From: Eretmocerus hayati
Lineage: Eukaryota > Arthropoda > Insecta > Hymenoptera > Aphelinidae
Assembly: GCA_029851415.1 (NCBI GenBank)
Contig: JARUXH010000005.1
Span: forward strand, 1-64,000
Direction of reading: 5' to 3'
Length of the DNA stretch: 64,000 bases
The notes below the pieces were generated by a model. It did not search any database. It saw nothing but the letters and a program-made list of their open reading frames with translations, and was not told where the DNA came from. A program made the translations under genes and the position numbers. Below, one piece after another: positions 10,976-23,332 of this stretch (position 1 is the first letter of the stretch; every line of letters begins with the position of its first letter).

Positions 10976-13900
10976 CATGGGTCATGAATCCACCCATTAT
11001 TTTCTACCCCTCTCACGTAGGCAACCCAATACGTGGGATCCAAACGGACAAATTTTGGGCTGGCATTTAGTTATTATAGTGAATGTAAGTATTTGCCAGA
11101 ATACGGGAGTCCAGTTGATGAGCGACATAAGATTACGAAAAATCGGCTCAACAGTGAACGTGTTGGAAGACATTTGATATCAAGTACTGAATATTCCATG
11201 GGATTTGAAGCAATCTCATGTTCTTGTACAATTACATCTTCAATTTCAGAGAGTTGGATACATCACCACTCCCATCGCGAAATTATAATGTATCAACGTC
11301 AGTTTGTCAATAAATCCACGAATAATTGCTTCAAATGAGAAAAAAAAAGGAAAAGAAAAATGAGTCTTGGCCAGTTTCCCGTCCAAATTATCTCATAACT
11401 CTAGCACGAGCTTTCCCTCACATTGGAACGTGTATAAGCCTCTCACGCAGCCCACTAATACCTCTTTCTCTCACATCAGCCCTGCAAACTCGTAATAATT
11501 TTCAGCTCTCGCGAGCGCTCGCTCGGCTGTTTTATATCATTATCGCTCTATAGCAACAGCAGCAGCAACATAGCGTCTGGTTCGCAAGAGGCAATCCAGC
11601 CCCCCCCCCCCCACACTATTACCACACACATATAGAGTACATACCAGCGTAATACCGGTAGTAGATATGTATGGGCTAGAGCCACACGCGGGTTCGTAAT
11701 TAATCCGCCGGCGATCGATCACGCTCGTCTAGGCAAGCAATTCCTGTACATATATGTATAGTTTGCAGTTACTAGATATATATGAATTGAGAAGCAAGTA
11801 TACTCGAGAACTGCAGATTTCGCTATGCGTGAAATATTAATCACGCGAGTTCTGCGCACAAGTCTAATTGCTATTATATGGATTCGTTCAAGTGTGAGAA
11901 TGCCCTACAATGATTATTGTGATCAAAGTATTTCGAATTACCATTCGCGGTAGATTCATGTGCATTCGAGTTATTTTGTACGAATGAGTTAGTATGAGAA
12001 TATTCGTGTTCACTTACGGGGTGATCAGTGGTGGAATGATATTATCGTATAGAGAGTGCTTGCGCATATTTTAAAACGTGCTTCGAGTAAAGTCTTAATT
12101 CTCATCGTCGAATTCATTTTCCGCGAACTTTTCAAAGTGATCTGAGCATTTTCATGATATTGTTTCCAGAATTTTGGCAATCCAAGCTCTAGGACACCTC
12201 TTGGCTCATATTATCAATCGTGCCCTTCTGACCCTGTCACAGATTAGTTCTGGGATGTAGAAGAATTTCCCCAACAGAAATACTGTCAACCAAAACACAG
12301 AAAGAAATCACTAGGATAACATTTCTTAGACTTTTCTTGTGTTACTTGTTGAAGTTGTCAGTATCTCTTAATCCTATAAAATTTATACAAAATAAGGTGA
12401 TATACCTGTCAGTTATTCCATGGAATTTGATGAGATTCTGAGAATACTTGTAAAGTATTCAGAGTCAAATAGAAATAACTGAAAATGTGACGAAAATCAA
12501 AATGAATGGACAAAAGACGGTCCTTATCGAAATAAAAATTTCATTGCTATAGACAGTTACACTCGGTACCCCACGGAGATTCCAAACAGATACGATATGG
12601 AAGTCGATAATTTTTTGCGTCCACACGATGGAGAACTCTTGAATCAAGATTCCAAAAACTATCATCTTTGGCGATTTGTAGTATAACGGCATACAAAGGT
12701 TTTTCGAACTTTTATTAGGTTATGGGTCATTGTCCCTGTCACGGAACAATCGTGTTGGGAAGGTGCAGAACAATCCATTCTGAATTTTTTCTATTTGTTG
12801 AAAATATTGATGATCTGAACTGATAAATTAGGCTCATAGGGATAAACTGACAACAACAAAAAAGAAAAAACAACAATAAAATTATGTTCCGTGTGTGTGT
12901 GGGAAGCAAAATGAAACATTTGGTCAATTTAACAAAGGTAACACCACTTAATCAGTTTTAAACGTGAGTGATGACACTAGCAGCTCTAGTAGTGCTTTTC
13001 CGACTGACGTATTCTCAACAGGATGAGACAACATACACTTAAGGTCACATCTTCCGCGAAACCACAGTCGTGTACTCGAATACGAGCTGGCGTAGCAGTC
13101 TGTCTATTCTCTGCTCTCTTGGCAAAATCTCGAGTGATAACGTCACTCGACACAACCACGACTTGAGAATATTGGAAGAGGAAGTAGTTGGAACATTCTG
13201 TTGAAACATTCTCGATTGTAGTAGAGCTAAAATTTGGAGGCAGAGTCAGCAGCTCTCAGAGTAATGCAAGCGTGAATAGCATCTGAATTTGCATTTCCTA
13301 ACAATATTATCAAGGTAATTCGAATTTCTTGAATTGAGAGAGAGCTTTCTTGATTGCAATCTTGTCAGTACTAGAATGAATTTAGCTGATTCATTCATGA
13401 TGAATTACTGCGCAAGAAAGCATTTGGCTTGGGTTAACCCGCATTGCCAAGCAAACGTATGTTTATTTCGTAATGATAACAAACGCTAATTTTCAATCAG
13501 TAGGGGGATCACAAGATAATTTTTGGATCAAAAAACATAATGATAATGATGAGGTCTACGGCCAATAAAAAACACTGACACTGTTCGAGAAGAACAAAAA
13601 GGAAATCAAGCTAATTGTGATGGTCATTACTCTGTTCTACTCCTTGCTCATAATGAACTCTTGGAATAAAACAAATTTCCTCGACACTAGATAACAAAAC
13701 GAAAGCTCACTGAATGCAAAGTACGAACGAGAAAAACAATGAAAAGCACCAACTTCATTATGAACTGTCTTGTCAGACCTGTCCAAAAAAATCAGTCGTT
13801 ACTGTAAAAATACCGGCACACCAATTAACGCGTTCGTTAGCTTGATTAAACCAGAACTGAGCCAAAAATGGTAAGGCTGGAAATTAGAGTTTCAGCGGTA

Positions 13901-15687
13901 AAATTCATCAGGTATTTGGTAGCCCTCTTTTTTGCGTGAGAAATTGATTCAGAGTCCTGAATATATTCCCAGGTATACCTGAGAAAAATTATTTTTCCTG
14001 AATCTGAACAGAAACAGCCACTCAAGTCACTTGAGTCAAGTGGGTTATTCGTTGAAAATGTCTCCTGTTCTATACTTTCTAATTTTGCAGTTGCTGACAC
14101 GTATCGATTTCTGTGACCCTTACCAGAAAGATTTACTATGGATGATTAAAAGGATGGCCACGTATTGTAATTCATCACAATGCTTATAAATATTCAGTCA
14201 TTTTCGGGTTAACCATACGCTTCAAAATTAAGGGCTATATGAATAAGAGTCTCTGTTCCAGTGAAACATTTTTACGGAATAAATTGTTGACTTATCAAAC
14301 GGATGATCCTGTGATATCAACATACTGCCGGGGTAACGGGATGTTCCATCAGCTTACCTGCAACAAAAAAAAAGAAAAATCTTTGTTCAGATTCATACCA
14401 GATAGGTGCAAAGAGGATCAAACATAGGCCAACAAGAGTGCGAGAGATTTTAGCTCATCATTTTCTTCATCAACAAGATCCAATACAACTTGGAATTTAC
14501 CAAGTCCCCACGAATGAAATCCTGGAGACCAGTTCAATTGTAACAAACATTGATGAACGCAATACCCACTAATTAGGAGTATCTTCTCAACCGAGAGATT
14601 GGAAGACCGATGTCTGTAATGGAAAAATCTGTCTTTCTTTCAAGATGCTCAGCGCGTGACAGAACTCATCTCTACAGCGATCAGCAGTACTCACTGAGCC
14701 AGTCCATGGCGGTGAAACTCAAGAAACTGAAGAGCCTTAATTACCTATTTCTTAATTATCCTCACTCTTTCCCCCTCAATTCGTTTCGAATATATACCAC
14801 AAGACGAACGTGATACTCGAGAAAGTAATCTCCATTGCTTATAAGAGTCTTTCTCTTTCACTCTCACTCGACTTGCCTTATTCTTTCAACCCTCCAAAAA
14901 AAAAAGTATCAACTTTGATCCAGTGTCGTTTGCGTACGCACGTACACAGGCGTATATGCATCCGATGAATTTTTCTCCCCATTTTTTTTTTCATTTTACA
15001 CTGACTGTGGTACGAGAGAGATGTACCTGTGACAGAGTACACCTCGCATGAACATGACAGCGATCCCTCTCAAAAACCCCTCCTCTCTGATGGAATATGC
15101 AGCTGTTTTTCAGAGCGTAACTATATATATATATATATGGTATACTTTGGGTCCCCAGATTTTTGCCAACGTCACGCACATGTACGTATATCGATTGCGA
15201 GCAAAAAAGTTTCAAGAGGTGCATGGGTGAACGGGGGAGCCCTTATCTCTAGTGATGGTGGTGGTGGTGGTTAGGTAAGCGTGAAATCATACGCTGGGGA
15301 CACACGTACAAAGCTTGTAGTTAATTTGGAAAGTTTTTGAACAAATTGAGAACGTGTGTTCGTGATAAAGTTTTTGATTTTTTCATGAGGAGCATCACCG
15401 TGAACAGCCAAAAACATGTTAAAACATCATGGATCTATCTCAGACATCCAAAGTTACTGTTTTGAAGGTTATTATTGACATTTTTGATGATGATCTTCTA
15501 AAGTCATTTCTTCCATTTTATCTCTGGAGTAGGGACTGCCTCGTATGATACCCAAAAAATTTTTCTCGTGCAGGTGTTCGCCGACAAAACCCAGACTTTC
15601 AATTGTCAAGTGTATATGTTTTTGATGTGGAATTTAATTTACCATGCTGGTCTAGATGGGGAGGTGTCTACCCGAATGAGACTGATT
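10976..15687. other. No gene seen
   Basis: AT-rich host-type sequence. It contains a poly-C run at about 11599-11612, a CAGCAGCAGCAACA patch near 11559, a short TA run at 15122-15138 and a TGG run at about 15256-15271. Open frames up to 84 codons (for example 13846-14100, minus) have no recognisable motif. A few GTAAGT words occur without a framed exon. Confidence 0.45.
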
Positions 15688-16150
15688 TTGCTTTCTCTAA
15701 AGAGAAAGCTTTGTTTTCACCCCAACGAAAATTTGATCAAATTTTTCATTAAAATCAACATATTCTTCAACAAAATCCCTCTTATCGAAAAAAGCCAACG
15801 ACCATTCTCTTCCTCTCGCCAAAAGCTATCAAATGTAGGTAACACTTTTCCTCCTAATGTCCTCCCAAATCTGCCAAAGACTCATCTTTCCACCCCATTT
15901 TCCGTGTTTGTGTGTGTGTATGTATGTATGTTGTTTTATATTGGACACGCTTTCTCTTTTACTATTCGCCTTATCAACTTTTGGCTTTCTACAAGTTGTA
16001 GAGAATCAAATTTCTGAGAGCCCAGTGATTTGGCACGTTTCGGCTCCCAGTCAAATTTGATCCATGGGCTTTTTGAACAAAAAGTGCTCAAATTTCAACT
16101 TTCAATACATAAATATCTTTTTCCCACACACTCTCACAACAAATTGAGTC
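15688..16150 (+). other. 5' terminus and leader of outer Helentron-like copy
   Basis: Begins TTGCTTTCTCTAAAGAGAAAGC, a 20-bp perfect palindrome after TT. The following leader matches, with divergence, the leader of the inner copy (about 32140-32580 read in reverse), including a GT-rich tract near 15906 and the segment AGAGCCCAGTGATTTGGCA before the first tandem unit. It is AT-rich and has no convincing coding frame, so it is probably regulatory or structural. Confidence 0.7.
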
Positions 16151-18637
16151 ACCTAAACTATGATTTTTTCTGCGAGATCTATCGATTGGTTAATACCGAA
16201 ATTTCATTTGATCTCTACAGATCTCAAATTTTCAAAAAAATCAAAATTTTCACCAAAAATTTTTTTTTGAGCCTTTTTAAACCTACCGCATCCAAATTCT
16301 GTCTCAACCAACTAATAGATATCATCCAAAAAACCTAAGACTAGATGGCTCAAATCCTTCTAAAAAGCTCCCTCCAAAAAATAATTCAAAAAATAAAGGA
16401 AAATCTCCCTTAATATTCAATTTTTGCTCCTACCTTCCTTCATGACTCATTTATCTCAATCTTGATGACCTAAACTATGATTTTTTCTGCGAGATCTATC
16501 GATTGGTTAATACCGAAATTCCATTTAACCTCTACAGATCTCGAATTTTCAAAAAAATCAAAATTTTCACCAAAAATTTTTTTTTGAGCCTTTTTAAACC
16601 TACCGCATCCAAATTCTGTCTCAACCAACTAATAGATATCATCCAAAAAACCTAAGACTAGATGGCTCAAATCCTTCTAAAAAGCTCCCTCCAAAAAATA
16701 ATTCAAAAAATAAAGGAAAATTTCCCTTAATATTCAATTTTTGCTCCTACCTTCCTTCATGACTCATTTATCTCAATCTTAATGACCTAAACTATGAATT
16801 TTTCTGCGAGATCTATCGATTGGTGAATACCGAAATTCCATTTAATCTCTACAGATCTCAAATTTTCAAAAAAATCAAAATTTTCACCAAAAATTTTTTT
16901 TTAAGCCTTTTGAAACCTACCGCATCCAAATTCTGTCTCAACCAACTAATAGATATCATTGAAAAAACCTAAGACTAGATGGCTCAAAAATCCTTCTAAA
17001 AAGCTCCCACCAAAAAATAATTCAAAAAGTAAAGGAAAATTTCCCTTAATATTCAATTTTTGCTCCTACCTTCCTTCATGACTCATTTATCTCAATCTTG
17101 ATGACCTAAACTATGATTTTTTCTGCGAGATCTATCGATTGGTTAATACCGAAATTTCATTTAATCTCTACAGATCTCAAATTTTCAAAAAAATCAAAAT
17201 TTTCACCAAAAATTTTTTTTTTGAGCCTTTTTAAACCTACCGCATCCAAATTCTGTCTCAACCAACTAATAGATATCATCGAAAAAACCTAAGACTAGAT
17301 GGCTCGAATCCTTCTAAAAAGCTCCCTCCAAAAAATAATTCAAAAAGTAAAGGAAAATTTCCCTTAATATTCAATTTTTGCTCCTACCTTCCTTCATGAC
17401 TCATTTATCTCAATCTTAATGACCTAAACTATGAATTTTTCTGCGAGATCTATCGATTGGTGAATACCGAAATTCCATTTAATCTCTACAGATCTCAAAT
17501 TTTCAAAAAAATCAAAATTTTCACCAAAAATTTTTTTTTAAGCCTTTTGAAACCTACCGCATCCAAATTCTGTCTCAACCAACTAATAGATATCATCGAA
17601 AAAACCTAAGACTAGATGGCTCGAATCCTTCTAAAAAGCTCCCTCCAAAAAATAATTCAAAAAGTAAAGGAAAATTTCCCTTAATATTCAATTTTTGCTC
17701 CTACCTTCCTTCATGACTCATTTATCTCAATCTTAATGACCTAAACTATGAATTTTTCTGCGAGATCTATCGATTGGTGAATACCGAAATTTCATTTAAT
17801 CTCTACAGATCTCAAATTTTCAAAAAAATCAAAATTTTCACCAAAAATTTTTTTTTTGAGCCTTTTTAAACCTACCGCATCCAAATTCTGTCTCAACCAA
17901 CTAATAGATATCATCCAAAAAACCTAAGACTAGATGGCTCAAATCCTTCTAAAAAGCTCCCTCCAAAAAATAATTCAAAAAGTAAAGGAAAATTTCCCTT
18001 AATATTCAATTTTTGCTCCTACCTTCCTTCATGACTCATTTATCTCAATCTTAATGACCTAAACTATGAATTTTTCTGCGAGATCTATCGATTGGTGAAT
18101 ACCGAAATTCCATTTAATCTCTACAGATCTCAAATTTTCAAAAAAATCAAAATTTTCACCAAAAATTTTTTTTTAAGCCTTTTGAAACCTACCGCATCCA
18201 AATTCTGTCTCAACCAACTAATAGATATCATCGAAAAAACCTAAGACTAGATGGCTCGAATCCTTCTAAAAAGCTCCCTCCAAAAAATAATTCAAAAAGT
18301 AAAGGAAAATTTCCCTTAATATTCAATTTTTGCTCCTACCTTCCTTCATGACTCATTTATCTCAATCTTGATGACCTAAACTATGATTTTTTCTGCGAGA
18401 TCTATCGATTGGTTAATACCGAAATTTCATTTAATCTCTACAGATCTCAAATTTTCAAAAAAATCAAAATTTTCACCAAAAATTTTTTTTTTGAGCCTTT
18501 TTAAACCTACCGCATCCAAATTCTGTCTCAACCAACTAATAGATATCATCCAAAAAACCTAAGACTAGATGGCTCAAATCCTTCTGAAAAGCTCCCTCCA
18601 AAAAATAATTCAAAAAATAAAGGAAAATTTCCCTTAA
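16151..18637 (+). repeat. Helentron tandem array, about 318-bp units
   Basis: The word CCTAAACTATGA recurs at 16152, 16469, 16786, 17105, 17423, 17740, 18058 and 18375, giving periods of 317-319 bp. Units differ by a few bases and appear to alternate between variants (GATTTTTTC versus GAATTTTTC after CTAT). The array ends abruptly at TTAA (18634-18637), where the giant TTAA element is inserted, and resumes at 47761. Internal tandem repeats are a known feature of Helentron-related elements such as DINE-1. Confidence 0.95.
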
Positions 18638-18652
18638 GGCGAGGCCGTAGTC
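18638..18652 (+). repeat. Left terminal inverted repeat of TTAA element
   Basis: GGCGAGGCCGTAGTC directly follows the TTAA target duplication (18634-18637). Beyond 15 bp the match to the right end is only partial. Confidence 0.9.
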
Positions 18653-18802
18653 TGCCGCTATATCGGATCAGCCCTAGTAACTTACGGTGGCACCCCTGTG
18701 ACCACCATATAGCTCAGTGATGATCAGCAGGCGTGTCACCACCAGCCCGCACAATCTAACCTTTGTAAACATACTGATTGTTGATGTATATGTATGTGTG
18801 AA

Positions 18803-18831
18803 CACACACACACACAACAACACTGTTTACA

Positions 18832-18874
<43 letters not shown>
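18803..18874. repeat. AC and TA microsatellites
   Basis: An AC run at about 18802-18817 and a long TA run at about 18835-18874. The TA run abuts the conserved word TTTGTATAGCTTCAGATTC, which reappears in inverse orientation next to another TA run at 44954. Confidence 0.95.
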
Positions 18875-18878
<4 letters not shown>

Positions 18879-19345
18879 ATAGCTTCAGATTCTGGGATGC
18901 AAAATATACGTCATATATATTCATATTCCGGGACGCATAATTTGTTCCTTATAAAATTCTCGGCCTCGAAAATATTTCTGAAAAGTCCCGAATTTGAAAA
19001 ACGATACCTGTGGGGAGTCCCAGTATATAAGAAAGTTTCACGCATTGGATGGCCAAAATTCACATCACTTTCTCGGCCTTTTTATTTATTTTTTTATACT
19101 TTCCGGGACGTCCCAGTAATTGAGAAAATGTTGCAAAACACGGCCCAGAACTTATAAAAGATTAATGAACGGATTCCCAATGCTGTCTTCAGAAATTTTT
19201 AGAATTTTTGGGATTTTCTTCTTGTTTATTTCCATTTTCTGGGACGTCCCAGAATTTGGGATAACATGAAGAAAAGTCTCAGAATGCGAATAGTAGATCT
19301 TGAAATGGGTTCTCAATGCTGCCTGTAATATTTGATCTCCCAGAT
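18874..19345. repeat. GGGACGTCCC-iterating repeat, left copy
   Basis: Starts TTTGTATAGCTTCAGATTC and contains irregularly spaced GGGAC/GTCCC half-words with full GGGACGTCCC palindromes at 19105 and 19241. A related segment lies in opposite orientation at 44555-44953. The two may be ends of one nested element about 26 kb long, or two independent copies of one family. Open frames through it are low-complexity. Confidence 0.65.
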
Positions 19346-19779
19346 GGTTGCAGCGATAATGATTATTCGGGTCGCTCATCAGGATACCCATTTGACCTAT
19401 TCCGCACCAACCCGCACGAAACTGAAATCAACATATCTAGAAACAACTCCAAATTCAGGAAGTGTTTGCGATGACAAATCAGCCTGACTATGAATTGTTT
19501 AATTTATCTAATTCAAATATAAGAACCAGGTGGATATTGCACTCAACTGAATAATTTATTATTAGAAAATAAACCGCCCCCTGATGAACATAAACTCTCA
19601 TAACAATTAACATGAATGTACAGTAATGACCAGAAAATACATCATTATATAATAATCAAGAATACTCTTAGTAACGTAATGATTAGAAAATCAATCTTAC
19701 AATTTCATCAATTATCTCCCAATGATGCATTCAGTCTCGAGGACTTCCTACAAACTCCTCTCCTCAGACTCGATTTGAC
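19346..19779. other. AT-rich; possible 3' UTR of the minus-strand exon
   Basis: No open frame of note. An AATAAA-type word on the minus strand near 19548 lies about 230 bp downstream of the minus-strand stop at 19780 and could be its polyadenylation signal. Confidence 0.35.
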
Positions 19780-20010
19780 TTAGAATGCGCTTCTAAACTC
19801 AGCTTTCTTTGATGAGGCCTGATCCTTCGGCTTAACATAACGAGACCGGGTCTTAGTTCCCTTTACATTTATCAATTTTTTCGAAATTATCATCTCTTGA
19901 ACGTGCTTTCCCTTCGAAATATCTCTCAACTTCAACTTTGATTCCTTGGGTTTAGCACTTTCAACTTTCCAGGTTCCGGGCGTCAGAGCGGAGTGAGAGC
20001 ATGGTGGAAT
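19780..20010 (-). CDS. Lysine-rich C-terminal coding-like exon
   Basis: On the minus strand there is an open frame of 76 codons without an early ATG, ending in TAA (19780-19782). Its product is basic, with segments such as KPKESKLKLRD, KKLINVKGTKTRSRY and KPKDQASSKKAEFRSAF. The composition and the absence of low-complexity bias look coding. The 5' limit is TGAATAG, which could be a splice acceptor after a pyrimidine-containing stretch, so this may be the last exon of a spliced gene carried by the TTAA element. I do not recognise the family. A decayed transposase tail, a captured host gene or chance are all possible. Confidence 0.3.
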   Translation of the reverse strand: MPPCSHSALTPGTWKVESAKPKESKLKLRDISKGKHVQEMIISKKLINVKGTKTRSRYVKPKDQASSKKAEFRSAF

Positions 20011-20159
20011 CTATTCACACTCCGAGCAGGACAAACGGTTAAGATGTAAAATATCTGGGGTTTCATTCGTCCACAGTAACTGAAAAATGTTCTGGGAATT
20101 TGGAGCCAATTCAATTTCAGGATCGATCGTCTTGCTAATAGCAGTGATGTCATCAGTAA

Positions 20160-20840
20160 TAAAATACTGCAAAGTTCATGGTTTTTTGCGCACAAGTAGA
20201 GAAGTTGTGATCGGAGAGGAAATTTTTTTCAAACAAAAAATGTTGCATCTGACATAGTCCACGTGATTTATGCGATAGATTGTTGAATTTCACATATTCC
20301 GTTGAAGAAAGTGAGTTTGTTCATAACAATTCAGCATCACTTTATATCATGAGTCAAATGATTAAAAACCAATTCGTCACTCGAGCTATTCTGTTCCTTG
20401 AAATAAGAAAGTATTCCAGACATTTTCTTCTATACCCATCATTCCCTGAGCGATTGGCGATGGGAAGGAGAAACCCAGCGCATGCCATCAATCGTCTCTG
20501 AACGCTTCGATTCATGACATGCGCTGGGTTTCTCCTTCCCATCGACAATTGCTCAAGGGATGATGGGTCTTCTATTTCAAATGAGATAATAACCCGAGAG
20601 GCATATTTATTTTTAATAATTTGATTCCTAATCCAAAGTTATGCTGGATTGTTATAAGCAAACTCGTTTTTTACAATGGAATATTTAGAATTCAACAATC
20701 CATCGCATGAATCATATGAACAATGTCATGTGAACAATGTTAAATGCAACATTTTTTGTTTGAAAATTCTCCTTCTCCGAACGAAACTTCTCTACTTGTG
20801 GGCAAAATCCATAAACTTTGCAATATAGTGCAATCCCTTC
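20160..20840. repeat. Large imperfect inverted repeat
   Basis: Arms of roughly 300 bp meet near 20501. Matching segments include CACAAGTAGAGAAG with CTTCTCTACTTGTG, AACAAAAAATGTTGCAT with its complement, and an inner, better-conserved part (about 20436-20566) centred on AAGGAGAAACCCAGCGCATG. Outer parts have diverged by substitutions and small gaps, so the structure is old, or the inner part has been kept similar. No coding frame is credible. Confidence 0.8.
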
Positions 20841-22294
20841 GAGTTATGGAACCAAAACCGAGAATAATAACAAAAAAAAATATGAAAATACTCTCATTAC
20901 AGAAATGGAACGTCTTATACGGGAAAATGTACGGATATCTTTTTTGATCATCTTTTAGAGATCTGCAAAAAGTTGCCCTACACTTTTTGCGATAAAATGC
21001 ATTCCTTTCGAGTTATCGAGGATAGAAGACTGGAAAATTCCCAAAAGGAGCACTTTTTTTAAATAAAGTTGGAAAGTTTCAGAGGTGAAAATTATAATTA
21101 TTGTCAGATTTTGTCAGTACAGATGCCTAGGACCATATTAAACCAGAATCCCATCTTCGGGTGACAAGCGTATGTTCACGTACTTCAAGAACGTCGTGAT
21201 GATATGAAATCTCACCATATAACTGGGTTTCCAGGATCCCCAGGGTCAAAATTCGAAAGACACATTCACCTATATCATCCATCACTATGAAAACCAACTT
21301 TCAAAAGACAAACGAAAGAGCCATCTGTCCATATTGCGATGTGCCATCAACTTTATTGTGTTTTCCAACCGATTCACGTAGTGTTTATCCCTCATTGAAG
21401 TTGAGATAACTTTTTTTCTACGATAGGCACACCCATCCGGCTCAAAGCATCCTGTTGGTGACACTCAGACGATGAATTTTTCGTGGTTCCGATGGGGAAA
21501 AGAGGATAGGTCTTTTGGGTAATGCTGCGTGAATGCGAAAACTGAAAAAAGATCGAATCACGGGTTTCCATTCGAAACACCTCCCTGAAACTTTTTTATC
21601 GATAGGCACACTAATCTGCGTCTGGTTTTGTGATAGTGTGGTATAATGGGATGGTGTTTGATGCTTTATAAAAAATTTTTATGATAGGGTCTTTTCAGTT
21701 ACACGCTGAAGAATGCTGCCGATGGTAGTGAATACCATCCACTTACTCTTACGCAAAGCCTATCATTCCATGATTCTGAGACCTTTAGTGAATAGGCAGG
21801 CTCTAAGTAGTATTTGGGACTGAATTTTGGCACTATTTGGACCATGTTTGAGCATTGAGAACAAGCATTTTGGTACAGACGGAGCGTACAGCCTTGCATA
21901 CCACGTCCTTCTTCAGTTGGCGGAATTACCCATATGCAGGTCTGGAAACTCCATTGGTTTAGCGCGCGCCCTTAGTGAGACAGCGTGTGCTTCCAATTTC
22001 GACCACCGCAAGAGGGGCGCTTGGGTCGTGTTAGCGAAAAATGATTAATCAAAACATCAACATAACCTAGTAAGATCTCCAAAGAAGGAAATATTGGGAG
22101 TTACATTGTGAGCAACCTCCGTGCTATAAATGGTCGAAACTTCCAAGCCTCAATCGAGAAATGACTAAAAAATATACCTAACGGCTATTTAATCGCTATT
22201 AGGAATCACAATAGACATTAGATCATTATCATGATGTAGTTTGTGAGAGCCTAAGGATAATACCGATGTTGAAAAAGTGAAACGTAGTGTACAT
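20841..22294. other. No gene seen inside TTAA element
   Basis: Mixed sequence. The phrase GATAGGCACAC occurs twice (about 21424 and 21602), suggesting a diverged short duplication. Open frames of 60-73 codons lie on both strands without recognisable motifs. Confidence 0.4.
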
Positions 22295-22612
22295 TTACAG
22301 CATCACTGACATGATCACTGACTTTATCATCCCTGCAGGAAGATGATTTGGAGTCAAAATAAGAATAATAGAGCAACTTATCCAGATTGAATGAATGGCT
22401 GTCTTGTTGGACTCTCTTGTCAAGTTTTCGTACTCAAATTGCCACGGGTTCCTAAGAGAATGCATTTCAAAATATAATTCGCTTGGAATTAAGCATTCAT
22501 GCACTTCGAAGTTCGAACTAGCCATTGATTGATCGCAAACTTCTCTTTTGCATGTTAAAGAATCTGGGATATCATTGAAGCTGTTTCTTGCATGATTGAG
22601 CGCATATCTCAT
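22295..22612 (-). CDS. Hypothetical 105-residue protein
   Basis: A minus-strand ATG-to-stop frame with balanced composition. It has several cysteines in the first 45 residues (TCKREVC and HECLIP segments) and a hydrophobic stretch IWISCSIILILTP near residue 80 that could be a single membrane segment. A pyrimidine-rich tract ending TCCAAAG precedes the ATG, so it may also be an internal exon. I recognise no family. It lies between an old inverted repeat and the satellite array inside the TTAA element. Chance is a real alternative. Confidence 0.25.
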   Translation of the reverse strand: MRYALNHARNSFNDIPDSLTCKREVCDQSMASSNFEVHECLIPSELYFEMHSLRNPWQFEYENLTRESNKTAIHSIWISCSIILILTPNHLPAGMIKSVIMSVML

Positions 22613-23298
22613 TCTTTGGAGTGTGAAGACAGGTAAATAATTATTTTGTGAGTAACTTTCAAATTAACAGGCTCGAGCCTCCGATGGCTAGATTTCTCTT
22701 TTACACAATCACACAACATCGCTGATTATTGCGGCCTCGGTTGCCGTCTTGCCCAGGTTATATTGGTCTGCATTATTTGGAAATTTCTGGCAGAAAGATC
22801 ACAAAAAATGAACTCGTCTCAGCCATGAACTTCAAGCATTAGCCCCACTCACTGTTCCATTTGGTTGTCGAGTTTCGACTTCGTTATGTGGAGTCACCGT
22901 CGCGCTCCACTCATAGGAGAGGAGATCACAGAAGCGGATATATCTCGACACGAACGATTCGACGGTCATTTGTGGTACTTTCGGGATACAAGGGAACTCC
23001 TTCATCGCCTAAACAACGAACTAGCCGAGACTCCGAGGCAACACAAAGCTCGATGAATGAGGTAACAAATGCCAGATGTGCACGCCACATAAAGCCGTAA
23101 AACCCATATTAGAGGAATTCACGAAATAGAATGAAAGTCGTCACGAATGATTCGAAGCTCATCTGCGTGAAAGGAGACATATGGAGGTATCTCCACATCG
23201 GTGACAGAATGAACTTCTCAGACCCCGGGACTGTACAAGGGTTATTGTGAAACGAACGGAGTAACGAGAATGAAAAATGTGAGTTTTCTAGTACTCCC

Positions 23299-23332
23299 TA
23301 TATAGATTCTTGGACCTATCTCTCGTCTCAGT
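23299..23332 (+). promoter_or_regulatory. TATA plus initiator arrangement in satellite unit
   Basis: TATATAG starts at 23299 and TCAGT at 23328, placing the initiator A 31 bp downstream of the TATA start. This is the canonical arthropod core-promoter spacing. The same pair recurs in most units of the satellite, for example near 26389, 34999 and 38591. Some variants change it to TATATGG with TCGGTC. Promoter activity is inferred, not shown. Confidence 0.4.
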
